In this document: one piece after another, positions 12,729-24,560 of the stretch
Numbering within the stretch: the stretch's first letter is position 1
How the letters are laid out: every line of letters starts with the position of its first letter
NCBI GenBank assembly: GCA_910574455.1
Contig: CAJSYZ010000004.1
Location: 1,984,001 to 2,048,000, forward strand
Source: Trichaptum fuscoviolaceum
Taxonomy: Eukaryota; Basidiomycota; Agaricomycetes; Hymenochaetales; Trichaptaceae
DNA length: 64,000 nt
Direction: 5' to 3'
The notes under the pieces: generated by a model
What the model saw: the letters and a program-made list of their open reading frames with translations, nothing else
What the model was told of the DNA's origin: nothing
Database searches by the model: none
Made by a program: the position numbers and the translations under genes

Positions 12729-13474
12729 AGCAAAACTTCCAATGTAACTACCGTCCGCGTACTTGTTGATGCGTGTTCAATCCTGAAGCAGCTGCGTGAG
12801 CACATGCGCAATTTCTCACTTGTCTGAGACGTACATAGAATCCTGCAGAGTATTGTACGAGTCACGCTGGCATGGTGAGTGATAGTTGATGGTCGGATTC
12901 CAGGAAAGCACTGTGGTATTTATGAGCGAAATTCAGCGAGGCAGTGAACCTGAGTCGTTACCTGACTGATGAGCGCCTACAGCCCTCTCAGGCTGGCGCG
13001 TTTGCTTTGATGATTACCGAATTTAGTAGTCAATATAAGAGCAACTTACCATGCATATATATGGAGTTAACGTATGCTTGCCGATTTAGGGTGGAACGCC
13101 GGGCAACTTGAAATCTATTTGAAGTCGATTGTTGTCAAAGCAATAGTGATTGACAAACGAAGATCAGAGTTCTAGGTAAAATACTATTTATATGCCAGAG
13201 ATAAATAGGAACGTATTAAAATTTAAACCTGACGCTATCACTTTTATGAGTCGAGACGTCAGCAGACTGTCGGACTTATATTTAAGTGGTGTCGGAGTTA
13301 TATCAGAGAACTATTGGCGGGAGCGGGGTCGGCATCAAATCGGCAGCTTTAAACTTTAATGCTGTATCAGGCTCTGTGACAGAGTAAAAACTCGTTCTAT
13401 TTCATACTAAAGACATATTATCAAGTTTTGCTACCAGATTAGCTAGCAGCATGTTCACCATAATCACTATTCCC
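12729..13474. other. Intergenic, no gene seen
   Basis: AT-rich, without supported exons. It contains the upstream region of the 12728 gene and the downstream region of the aegerolysin gene. Confidence 0.4.
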
Positions 13475-13944
13475 TCAGCCTTTCTTTGCAACCTCGACAT
13501 CAATGCTACCCAACGCTCCGGAGTCGGCGTTCCACGATCCAGCACTGACCATGTAGTTGCCATCGCGATCCTGGATCTGGAAGTTGTTGCTCTTGGAGCC
13601 CCAAGGGCAGTTCCAGTAAATGTGGCATATCTTCTTATTGTCCTCGTACAGATCGAGGCTGCCCTCTGTTCCGGACGCGGAGTCGGAACGGCCGCAGGCA
13701 CTAACGCTGGCTTTTGCCTCGGGTGCAATGACTATAGCATTGACTGCACCGGCAGACAATTCGTCGTCCTTGTTTTCATTCTTGTAGAATTTTCCCCTGT
13801 AGCAAGTAAAGTAAACTTTGTGAACTAGTGGAATTAGGTAGATTCCGGAATAGCTTACCAATTGACCTTGGCATTCTGAACTTTAATGTTTCCATTATGA
13901 AAGCTGTTAATGATGCGAACGGTGACCCATTGAGCGTAGCCCAT
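13475..13944 (-). CDS. Aegerolysin-family protein
   Basis: Aegerolysins are small beta-sandwich proteins that bind specific membrane lipids such as sphingomyelin/cholesterol or ceramide phosphoethanolamine. In some mushrooms they act with a MACPF partner to form pores. Two exons (13859-13944 and 13475-13796) joined across a 62-nt intron encode about 135 residues, the normal family size. The start GYAQWV, the central SACGRSDSASGTEG block, YWNCPWGSKSN and the C-terminal DSGALGSIDV are all hallmark positions. There is no signal peptide, as usual in this family. I see no frame damage. No MACPF partner gene is visible nearby, so its own membrane activity cannot be inferred. Confidence 0.9.
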
Positions 13945-16045
13945 TGTGTAGTAGCAGCTAAGAGCACAAAGTAGATGTTCTGTAAAAGAAACGGTGTATG
14001 AACTGAGTGTTCGAGGTTCGTTGGATCGATGAAATGAAGGACATGATGCACCCAGAGCCTTTATACTATCGGAATGGCAGGCTAGCTGTTCGTGGTATAC
14101 CACTGTAGCTTCTGTGAGTACACACCGCCTGGTCGATGCGGAAGTGCAGACGTCGGTCCAACATGCTTCGAATGATTGATTGAAAGTGGTCGCATAGATT
14201 TTATCGGCATTGATGTCCTCCGAACTGAGTGTTCCTACGCTGTCCATTAACTGTACCTGCAGGTCATTGACACGTTCGGAAAGTTGGTGGAGTTTGTAAC
14301 ACTTGTGCCTAGTTGCACTTAGGGGAAATAGATACGAGAATGCATGGTTCGAATGAAAGAACTTGCGGCTTGGTATGAATTATGGTGTTATATTTGCGCC
14401 CATCTGGCCTGACAAAGAGATACCGCCTGACTCTGTGCTTGCTACGATTCAACCTCAATCAGTTAATTTTGATGTTGCCTGTACGCTCACAAGATTTTTA
14501 GTTGATCCTTGGCCGTGTCTAGTTGTTATTCTGGTTCTGTGTTGCGACGAGTTCAGTGATATAATCAAGATATTAGAGTGCCCAGTTTACTAAATGTTAC
14601 GTAGACCTGTCCCAGCTAACGATGAATGAACTATTGTTGCTTTCTTCCACGGACGCAAAAGCCAGCACCAGAGGCATCATCTCAGTCGAACGGAGTGAGC
14701 GGAAGATACAGGGGAAGATCGTCTTGAACTTGAGAACATGGGATACCGCGATCCACGGGCTGACTTCGATGAAAGGGCGCCCGTCAATGAAGTCTTCCGA
14801 ATCGACCAACAATACATTCTAGTATCCGTTCATGGGCATTCACATGCCACCGAAGCGGAGGCCCTATGTGGTGAGTAGATTAATTGGTTGCACTCGCAGC
14901 TTCAGATGAACTCACCTAAAGAAAAGGATCATACAGTATCTATGAATGACACTGAGATACATAGGCTTATGTTGGAGATGGTAGAGGAAGATATTGTATG
15001 CTTCATTATACAAAAGTATTTGATGAGCCATGACACATATCAGCTGAAACAACGAGGATAAAGAAGCTGTTTCCAGATGGCATTCTGCTGCAATGACGTT
15101 TGCGGATGATTAATTCGTTGATCTTTGACCTAGGTACGCAATGACGGCGTTCCTGAATAGACACGAAGTTAGTAGACCCCCTTGTTCACTAGCGCGACAA
15201 CCGTCCGCTTCAGTGACTACGTGCAGTATCCTTGGCTTAGTGAGGTCATCTGCACAAGTATTCGGGTGCACAGCGAAATTCAGCATTTGCGGCGGCACCG
15301 GCGAGGCGTGCGTTATCATGATAGCGATTGTTCAAAAGGCACATACACAATAGACATTGTGTGCTTCCAGTCTCGTCTCGTCTCTTGAAATGTACTATAC
15401 GGGTTCTCTTGGCATAGTAAGGCGAGACCGGAAGTTGATCAAGTCACGATACTATTGAATCCGGCCCACCGCTGGCTATAGGTCGAAGGCAAGAAGCAAA
15501 GGTGTTAGAACTTTCGCGGTCCTTGAGACCCGGCGCTCATTTTTCCAGAAAAAAACAACGTTCGATCACCAAGGCAATCGATAGAGGTGACGCCATCGTA
15601 AAAAAGGAGCAAGAGCAGGATCAGGTTGAAGGACGAAAAGTGGGTCCGAGGAAAAAGCAAGCAGTTCAAATTGCAGTCACCTGATAGTCAATCTATTCCG
15701 GGAAGTTCCGAAATCTGATATAATTTTCTACACATTTTCCCGATAATGTGGCAAGCGACTCTTTGACCACTCCCTTCTTCTATTCAGAGTATCTCCCCTC
15801 GCAATTTTACCAATATGCCACGCAGTAACTGTGTTTGCAATGGGATCGCGGTGCGCGCAAGAGGGCCGGTGGTCAGCGACGCAACCGGTCCGTTGGATAT
15901 TTGGGCTTGCAAATACCGAAAAGTACCCATTCTGTTTTACACCTCATAAGAACGACTCTGCAAGCTACGAGTAGCTATAGCGCTCTACTTCTACTCTGAT
16001 ACAGCGCTGCAGTACTCTCGGTCTTCCGGAATAGTGGCCCTTCGC
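13945..16045. other. Mostly gene-free; two possible orphan exons
   Basis: On the plus strand, roughly 14700-14871 reads as an uninterrupted, protein-like segment (for example RADFDERAPVNEVFRID, then YILVSVHGHSHATEAEAL). It ends at a GTGAGT donor. A second segment follows an acceptor near 14899 (NDTEIHRLMLEMVEEDI). A stop lies just upstream and no start exon was found. I do not recognise the family; this may be a gene fragment. The rest shows no coding evidence. Confidence 0.25.
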
Positions 16046-17746
16046 AATGTTTTCTCCGAAACTGCTGTTGTCGTCGATCCTCTATGGGGCGTGTGCGCTT
16101 GCGTATGTCAATCCCGGCGTAGGTAAGCCCAATACGTCTTGTCTCAGCATATCGCAACCCCTCAATTGACTGCTTGTGATAGTCACTGGTAACACGGCTG
16201 TTCATGATCCGACCATGTGCAAAGATGATTCGGGGAAATACTTTATCTTTTGTAGGTCCTCAGGAGTTTATTCCCCAATATCTGACGATAATTTCTCCAC
16301 TTTACATTAACTGCGTAGCCACGGGTGTTGGAATAGAAATCCGCACTTCGACGGACAGGACGGCATGGACATACACTGGCCTCGTCTGGCCTAGCGGCGC
16401 AAGCTGGACAGACCAATACACCGGCACGTCAAATGGGTACGTGCATGGTCACTTTTAACTCACAGATTCTCACCGACACGCATCCAGCGCTTTATGGGCG
16501 CCGGACTGCTACTACCATGCAGGCACCTTCTATGTATGTACAACAATGGGCTCTTTCAATTATAAACCGCCGTAAATATTGACTACATGATCCTTTTAGC
16601 TCTACTATGCAGCATCGACGTTTGGATCCGAAACTGTCCGTCTAAATCTCTGCGAAGCTTGAATTATTTCCGATGCAATTTGTTTAGTCCGCAATTTTCT
16701 TCGCTAAGTCAACCACCGGCGCACCCGGCAGTTTCACTAATGAAGGCCTTGTCCTGTCGTCATCGTCAGGGAGCGGATTTAATGTATGTATTCCTTTGCG
16801 TCAATGATATTTGCCCAGTGTTGACAAGTCATTCCAGGCCATTGACCCTAAGTGAGTACCATCTCGCTGGCAATTCAACATACTAACGCCTTCTTGTTGA
16901 TAAACCCTTCTAGTCTTTTCGTCTGTACGTCCCATCAAATTGTATCTCTTTCTTTGCGCGGGTTCTATAATAACCCCTCTTAGCCGGTAGCACTTGGTAC
17001 CTCTCCTTCGGCTCCTTCTGGAACGATATCTACGCTGCAAATCTGGGATCAACCACTGGCAAACTGAGCAGCTCGACATATACCCATCTTGCACAGCGCA
17101 CAGCGAACTCAGGCGCCATGGAGGCAAGCGTCATCTTCCAATACGGCAGCTATTACTACCTGTTCACCAGCTGGGATAAATGCTGCGCGGGTTGGTGACA
17201 TTTCATTTAAAAATGCATTTCGTCAAAGTTGACTCTCTGATATAGGCACGTCAAGCACGTATAACATCCGTGTGGGACGCTCGACTTCGTACGTATTTGG
17301 TGGTGCACACTTTTTTGGGATGGTTTGTTGTACTAAAACGAGGCTGCATGTCGTAGTTTGTCAGGCACGTATGTCGATGCTAGCGGCGTGTCTCTTCTCT
17401 CGGGTGGCGGCACGCTTGTCCTCGAGACACACGATTCAGTAAGGTTCAACCCACCGTGATATGAGACGTATTGAGCTTTGCACAGATCTACGGACCGGGT
17501 GGACAAGATGTCATGACGGACTCGGACGGTGTTGTCTTGGTCTATCGTGAGTAATCACCGTGCTTGCCTCAAGCCACTCTCTTTCTAACCACTTTCCTAG
17601 ACTACTACACATCTACGGGAAGCTACGTAAGTGATGCATATTGGCAGCCCCCTTTAGTATTGAGACAATCATCTGATCACCTTCGATTTGGACAGCTCGG
17701 CATCAATTTGTTGGATTTTTCGTCTGGCTGGCCTGTCGTGGTGTAG
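16046..17746 (+). CDS. GH43 arabinanase-like glycoside hydrolase, secreted
   Basis: Probable endo-1,5-alpha-L-arabinanase or related arabinosidase acting on plant cell-wall arabinan outside the cell. The start at 16046 gives a signal peptide (MFSPKLLLSSILYGACALA). About eleven short introns separate exons with clear five-blade beta-propeller landmarks. TAVHDPTMCKDDSGKYF carries the likely general-base Asp. GALWAPD and STTGAPGSFTNEGLV follow. AIDPNLF carries the transition-state Asp. SGAMEASVIFQYGSYYYLF carries the likely general-acid Glu. The C-terminal end is GINLLDFSSGWPVVV. All three catalytic carboxylates are present and no stop interrupts the spliced frame. Exact linkage specificity within GH43 cannot be told from sequence alone. 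Confidence 0.87.
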
Positions 17747-19239
17747 GAGCGGTGATACAGGATGCTGTATTGTTTTCTCGTCGCAATGTTCCCGGTCCTT
17801 TCTCATTCATGAGGGAAGGAAAGAAGAGGAGGAGGCATTCACGTGTGGGGAAGCGGCTACGGGTTGAATATTATGAGAGACAGTCAATGTATTACAGATA
17901 AGAAACACTATGAGAACTTGCGTTTGGAGGAATCATGATTACTTACACACATAGTAGACAACCACACCATGTGTAGCTGTTTACTCACCCGATCTTTTGA
18001 TACATCACTTTCCTTTGATTGGTTTCTCACCAGTTCATTTAGCTGTTACAGGATTATTCCCAGCATTACTTATCACGCAAATGCAGCGTTTCGGGTCGCA
18101 TCCCCACTTTTCTTCTTTCTTGAAAGAGGGGTTATGGAGCTCAATACTGTCATTGTGGAGTAAAGCGCCTATATTATAGTAACTTTAGTACTGACTATTA
18201 CCATATTGCCAAGCTATTCTTGTGAAATTACCAACCTTACACCTTTGATATATCAAGAGGTGTTCTTCTGATCTCAGGTTCTGAGTTTTCACAGAAGCAA
18301 GAGAGATGTTGAACACCTTCAAAACCGCGAGCTGCTAATGCTTTGCAAGTAGCTAAACTCTAATAAATGAGTATCGATCATTTGGCTAACACGCATCCTG
18401 GAGCTACTAGTAGTAGTGCTGATAGTATGGAAACCGCCAGGTCCGACGTAGTGACATGCAGTAGTGTTGCGATTTTGGGGTCGTGCGGATTCATTAGCAG
18501 TGCCTTCTAAAGCGAGCGAGCCTTCAAGTTGGAGAATTAGTGTAGTGTTAAGACATCGCTGACATCGGACGGCTTCAGCAGCGGAGGGGTAGCCTACTTA
18601 GTCGCCTTGGATTAAGTGAATGGATATGTAGAATGCTTCTGCATAAGTTGAACTTCAAACTTTACTTCAAAACTTGAACTACTACTAGTAGTGACCGTGA
18701 CTCGGAACTTGCCAGTGACTGTGCCTGCCACTGCCAGTGGTAGCTTCAAGTTGAGTGTACTTTGAGAAGTTTTCACGACATTCAAGTTTAAGCCGCGTTA
18801 GTATGGCCGAGTATTGTAATAATCTCTCTCTATGCACATTTTGAGCTTGAAGGTTGTGGACGCATCAAAGCCGCTCAATGCCTTGGGCACGGTGTCGTAG
18901 AAGCTAGAGCGTCATTGGTCCAACTCTACATACATCACGAAAATGTGGCTTACAGTAGTATGCTTAATCTTGTAACACTTTTGAACATGCTAATACTTCC
19001 ATCTATGCTAAACCTTTCTCATACAGAACATGCCCCAATGATGCATGTCGGTACATCATGTGAATTGTATAGCAGCTGCATGCAGCGTGATTAGAGAATA
19101 CTTACACGTACTTCTCGTGAGTTTGTGAAGCAAAACTTGAAAAGCACCCCACAACCTCTTCCAGCAAACCACCACCAGAACGCCCTCTGTCCCACTAGTT
19201 GGAAACCAGGCTCAGACCCTTTCCTTGTTCGCCAACAAA
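17747..19239. other. Gene-free, repeat-flavoured intergenic region
   Basis: No exon is supported. Around 18400-18800 there are short interspersed motifs: CTAGTAGTAG-type runs, GCCACTGCCAGTGG-type palindromes, and repeated AACTTGAA/TTCAAGTT words in both orientations. Similar words recur near 40.4, 43.5, 58.0 and 61.4 kb, suggesting scattered remnants of a short repeat family. Confidence 0.35.
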
Positions 19240-22111
19240 ATGACAGGTGCAGTTGATCAACTTCACTCAGAATATATTGAGTACTTAAACTCTATCTTCC
19301 AGACACTCAATACCGTCAACGTGAGTCTTAAGGCTAGCTCAGAATCTGTGTCTCATGGCTACACAGCGCTCAACCGCGACGACAATGGGCTCAATTCCGA
19401 AGACGTTCAGTTTATCAAAACATTACGTCGTACTTTTAACGCTATGCTAGCCGATAGTTCGATAAAAACGACGTTCGTCCATGGTAGGCTCACGTCACTC
19501 TACAACATGACTTTGCCAATCTCCATTTATCATGCTTCGCATTTGCTAAAATTCAGAAGAGACAACACAGTCTGAAAAAATGCCTGCGAAGGCTCCTAAC
19601 CTTGATGTTTTTATCGGAACTGGAAGTAAGTATTTTTTTTCATTTCAGAAAAAATTGAATGAAGATTAAGTATTTATAAGCCATTCCACAAAAACGCGTC
19701 ATCATTGAGGCTCAGCACAAGAAGACATTCGATGAACTCAGCAGGTACAGAAGCCCTCCTTTTGATCTCTATGATATGCTGACTTAATCTTGCAAACAAG
19801 GGAGTCGAAAGCTATGGAGGAGGAGGTAAGCCACGAAGTAACCTATCACTATTAAATTTGCACAGAGTTCTCCAGCTCGAGTTTCTTCAAGACTACTTCA
19901 CTCGAGATGGAGGGGACGAAGTCGTTGTTCAAAGCGCGCTGACTGCCCGCAATTCTCTTTACAATATCTTCATTGTCGTGACCAGAGCGGTGGTCTCAAG
20001 TAAGTCTCATCGTATGACGTGGTAATATGACAGTACTAATGTCTAAGAAGTGGGGGAACCAGACAAGCGAGAAACAGATACTATAAAAATTTCGCTTCGA
20101 GAGCTCCATAGTTCAGTCAAATGTTTGCATGAGTCTTTATCTCACCAAAATCATGCTTTCAATTTTCGAGAGGTCAAGAAATGGATACGCCGCTTAGAGG
20201 TACAGCATTATGAGCTCTAATATTATCGATGATCAATTTTGCTTTCTTCTTATAGGAAGGGACGATCAAACTAGGTAATACTAATATGTGAATCTTGCTT
20301 TCTTATATCTGATCATAGTTTTACAGAACAACTGTCCATCATCCGGGTACGGGATGCCTTTCTCGTTGAAATTGTACCTGAGATGGTTATTCTACTAAAT
20401 GGCGTAACTCCTGAATTTCGCGAGTTCACTAAAACAGGTAACTGCGAAACTCCGGGATTGACTGCTTCCATACAAACTGATGAAGCGCCCCAGTGCTACC
20501 TCGTTTCCTGGCTGATGAAGAAGAACGTGCCACAACGCGATACCTTAATATGACAACAATTGCTACGTTCTTCTCTAGCGTCACAGCAACTACTCTTCAA
20601 ACGCAGTTCTCACTCCAGACATCAAACGTGATGCTTGGAAACGTCGTATATCTTTGCTGGTTTTTATCGCTTATCTTCAGCGTTTCTTCGGGGATAAATA
20701 GCCTCCTGGGGATGACATGGAGAAAATCGACTGTGTGAGTTCATGGCGGTGGAAATGACATCTTTCATTCATGTGCATTTCTAACAATTTCAAGATTTCA
20801 TACGGTTAATCCACCAAACTACATTAGAGCTTGGATGGAGAAAGCCCCTATGGTCTTCCTGGCGGTGTCTGCTGTTGCTTTCGTAATTGGTCTCAATATC
20901 TTTGTGTACCAGTCTCGTCAAGTAAGTCTTTGATATTTGACAATAAACTCGGAAGACATTAAGCCAAGTTTTCCAGGCACCATTTGTGTCTACTACGACA
21001 ACCATTTTCACTTCACTTCACATAATCACAGTGGTTACTGCATGCTTATGGTTCATATTAAAATTAAGCAGCAGGCTGACTTATCTGTTCAATCTGCTGT
21101 CAAAGCCGATACAGTTGGCCGTTCAACTGTGCAAAACCAAGCTCATATCCTTCATTCATCAACTTCGAAAGTTCCGCAGGCTTTTCCTTCGTGATCTGTA
21201 TTGGTATGAACTTATTATAATAATCTTAGTTTTATTCTAACATGGTTATTAGGGCATGCAGAATCGATGACCTTGTTCCTCCTATCAGTTGGGACATTGC
21301 AGAAGACCTTCAATGGGTTATAGATCTTTCTGCGAGGCCTACTTTAGTCGCCAGATACCACAGATTGATTTTGGACGCATTAGAAAGGGGCATAGTGACG
21401 GTCAAGCAATCTGTGATTCGCGCTCTTCGACTTATGATCGGGCCTCAGGGAACTATAGCAAACAGAAATCTTGAAGATATCTCTTATACCGCGCCTCTTG
21501 TTGCGAGGCTGGAAGACATGACACCGATAGAGGCTAGTGAAGCTAGCAAAGAAAGATTTCTCGCGGCCTTACGTCAAACATTTTCGAATGCTTTTGTCGA
21601 AAAGAAAGTCAGGGACTTAATTCGTGCAACTCGGCAGCCTGAGTAAGGTTTCCATAATCAAAGTTCTATTTGTTAACTCATATGGGCCTGGTTACGTAGG
21701 ACCATGTCCACTGACGAGCTTAGAAGCAGGCTTACAGGCTTGTTGTGGGGCTATACGGACCTGATCACATTATCCAATACGGATTTTGTGCCATCGATTA
21801 CTAGAGAGCTCCAATGGTTTGAAGAGAAAAAGCGGGCTACCGCACCAGCAGTTGTTGAGGCGAAGTATCCACTACTAGCAGAACAAAGGGTCAATCAATC
21901 CCCGAGAATGCGAAATCCTCCACATAGACCTGAAGAATCAGGAGATGTGGTTGGACCAGATTCAAACCCTAGCCAAGACCCACAATTCCCAGGAGGTTTC
22001 GCACCTTCTGGCAAAAGGATAATCGAGGGAGGCAATCCCAGCCCGAGCGACGTGATGATGCCAATTCCCAATGTGTCTAGCAAGGAGCCTGATGCTGCTG
22101 GGCACCCTTAG
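19240..22111 (+). CDS. Agaricomycete multi-exon membrane protein, function unknown
   Basis: The first exon (ATG 19240 to 19483) encodes a soluble, helical N-terminus (EYIEYLNSIFQTLN). Several short exons between 19559 and 20440 follow and include VSPEFR-like text (NGVTPEFREFTK). A membrane module then spans exons from about 20495 to 21240: NVVYLCWFLSLIFSVSSGI, APMVFLAVSAVAFVIGLNIF and SLHIITVVTACLWFILK, at least three helices. A downstream soluble helical exon (21256-21645; SWDIAEDLQWVIDLSARPT) and a Pro/Gly-rich tail complete it. This arrangement is familiar from many unnamed agaricomycete proteins, but I know no assigned function. Exact junctions of the middle micro-exons are uncertain. Confidence 0.65.
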
Positions 22112-23976
22112 CAGTGGTCTGACTGACTACATAGAGCTGCAGTATACATTACATTTTGTTCAATATGTTGAACAATCTTGAAAATGTTATTCCCTACGGT
22201 TGTTAAATTTCATGCTGCTTGGTTCTAGATCCTAACCGCACTTCAATTCATGTTGGCTTGCCGCTTGCCCAGGGGACAGGAGTGCTTAATTGCGTGAGAT
22301 ATTGCTACTTGGTCCAGTATGACTTCATTAACATAGATTAGACCCACTCAGAATCCATCGCGAACAACGGAACACAAACTGTGTTGGATCATGGTTGTAC
22401 CGTCCTTTGCTCTGCGTGCACCAGTACAGCGGTGAAGTCCGACATGACGTCAGCATTTTCTGAAGCGTCAAGTACGAGTGGGAACGACGCAAGCGTCGGC
22501 CCGTTCCAGACCCTATCGCACAACCTCGACGGCCTCGCAACCGGCGGTGGCGACGGGACCCCTCTTGTACCGTCCAAGCGAACGCCGTGCAAGCAGAGCG
22601 AGGCGCCAGCGTCAACAGGTCTAGAGCGCCTGAGAATTGGACTCGGAATGGGAACGGCTCGGCATGAGGATGTGTGTGTAGGTGCGGAGCATAGAGACTT
22701 TGTGTCAAAAAAAGAAAGCTGTGACCAGAGGAGAAGAGTATCCGTATTTTTCTTTTCTTCTGCCTTTTCTTCAGCGTTGTCTGGTTCGTTTGGTATTTTG
22801 GTGGGTGGGATTGATTTCAACCAATGACCAAACAATCAAAGACTGGCATACTCGATTCTTTTGTTGCCAGCAGCCACTCCTTTCGCGACTTCCGCAGTCG
22901 CAGTTCCACTCTGCCATAGACCACGGCAACGGCTGCCCAACCTCGGACGATCGCCGCCGCACACACACAATAAAGAACAGCTGAGCTTGCAATACTCCCA
23001 CTGCGCGCCGTTGCCAACGAGAACCACTGCGACTACGACGCGCCGTAGGGTGGGAGTGGGTGAGGAAAATGGACGGAGCGCGAGGTGCAGATGAGACGCA
23101 GCTGCAGACTGCTACGGACGGCGGGAATGTCAGAAGTTCGGTGAATGAGAGTGAGAGTGCCGGCCGTGGGAGTGAGTAGCACCGGGGATACAATGACCAG
23201 GTCCGAGAAGGAGGGGAAGTATGAGAAAAGTCGAGTTTGGGTGGTTTAGCGACAAGATGCTGTGGACGCATTAGACTGTGAGCTTTTCGCCTCTCCTCAG
23301 TGCAGGGATTTTTGAACTGATGCATACCAATTCCCATCTATCCCCATCTGAAACACTTTCCCCTTCCAAATTGACTACGGCATCTAGTCACTACGACATG
23401 GATGTGAGATACAGACCGCACTGCTTCAGGCCTCGTGCCGATTGACGTGCCGCCGGCGACCCGACGAAGGAGGTGGAGGACGCTGATAACTTGGCGTTGG
23501 CCGTGCGCCCGATGGCCAGCAAAGTACAGTGCAGTCAGCGAATGGTGCGAACGCAAAAGGGGCGTCTAGGGTATTGGCGGTTGCGCAGCTCGTGAATGTT
23601 GGGCTTGGTGGGGTTGTTGTCAGCGGTGGTCGGGATTGGTTCATATCCCTATACACTGTACAGCGTTCTATTGAGACAGATTGTTAGGCTCTACAGCAGG
23701 CGCGGCGACCGCCCCGTCACCGTCTGCGCAAGCGAGAGCGAGCTCGATGTCAGCGCAGAGATCGTGCGCACCCTGCCATCCTCGTCTGAGTAAACGGGAC
23801 GAGCGGCGAGTGGTCGAAAGTCAATGGTAGCAACTTGTCCACCGTGCTGAGACCTCAGTACAGAGAAAGTTGGTACTAATCGCGTGAGAAAATTAGAAAA
23901 AATTGCTCTGGCTTTCACTCATCTTGCTCTGTCCATCACTTCCTCAAACCTGTACGCTCCTTACTTGGCCTTCCCA
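22112..23976. other. GC-rich intergenic region, no gene recognised
   Basis: Long open frames on both strands over 22380-23090 and 23340-23920 are Ser/Pro/Arg-rich shadows of GC-rich DNA. None has a domain or consistent splice sites. The last part is upstream of the methyltransferase-like pseudogene. Confidence 0.35.
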
Positions 23977-24560
23977 ATGTCTGTAGAGCATATCCAATAT
24001 CCGGAAGACATTCTGTCGTCTACTCTGGGCACCCTCTACGGTTACACACCAGTAACATTGTCATCCGCAAGTGCAACTCTTGTCTACACTCATCGAAACG
24101 GGCTAACAATATCATACTTGCAACTAACGAAAACTGATGATGATGAGCATGCCATGGGAAAGGATGAAAATCCATATTTGGAGCCGCTCAAGGTCATTAG
24201 ACGAACGCTCGACACTCATGCGCGAAACTAGGCACTGCGGCACGCGTCTAGCGTTTGGATGTCAGCCGTATTCTTGGCCGATCATATATTAGGAGAAGAT
24301 TGTGACCTTAAAGGGTTCTTGGATCAACGTAAAAGATCTCATATCCAAGCTAACTAGATCCAGCTGCTGGAATTAGGGGCAGGGGCGGGTCTACCTAGGT
24401 TGGTCTTAGCAAAGTATCTACAGAAATTATACTCCGAAGCCAATCTTCGGAACGTAACATTGAGTGATTACCCAGATGACACACTCATTAGTACTCTGAA
24501 GATGAATGTGAAGCAGAATAACCTGGACGACAAGCAGTATTGAGCTGTCCCGTACGCCTA
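23977..24560 (+). pseudogene. NNT1/EFM7-like methyltransferase, decayed copy 1
   Basis: Resembles the family-16 methyltransferases annotated as nicotinamide N-methyltransferase NNT1 or lysine methyltransferase EFM7. Recognisable blocks in order are IQYPEDILSSTLGTLYGY, SASATLVYTHRNGLTISYL, a degenerate ASSVWMSAVFLAD, and the SAM-binding LLELGAGAGLPRLVLAKYL with NVTLSDYPDD. A TAG stop falls in HARN(stop)ALRH, where the second copy has Trp. Further stops follow QNNLDDKQY, and the C-terminal half is missing. It is therefore inactive as a gene. A second, shorter relic lies 3.3 kb downstream in the same orientation. Confidence 0.7.

Noticed and set aside
22380..23920. Several 60-190 codon open frames on both strands
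   Set aside because: They overlap one another in GC-rich DNA, are Ser/Pro/Arg-biased, and lack splice continuity or domains.
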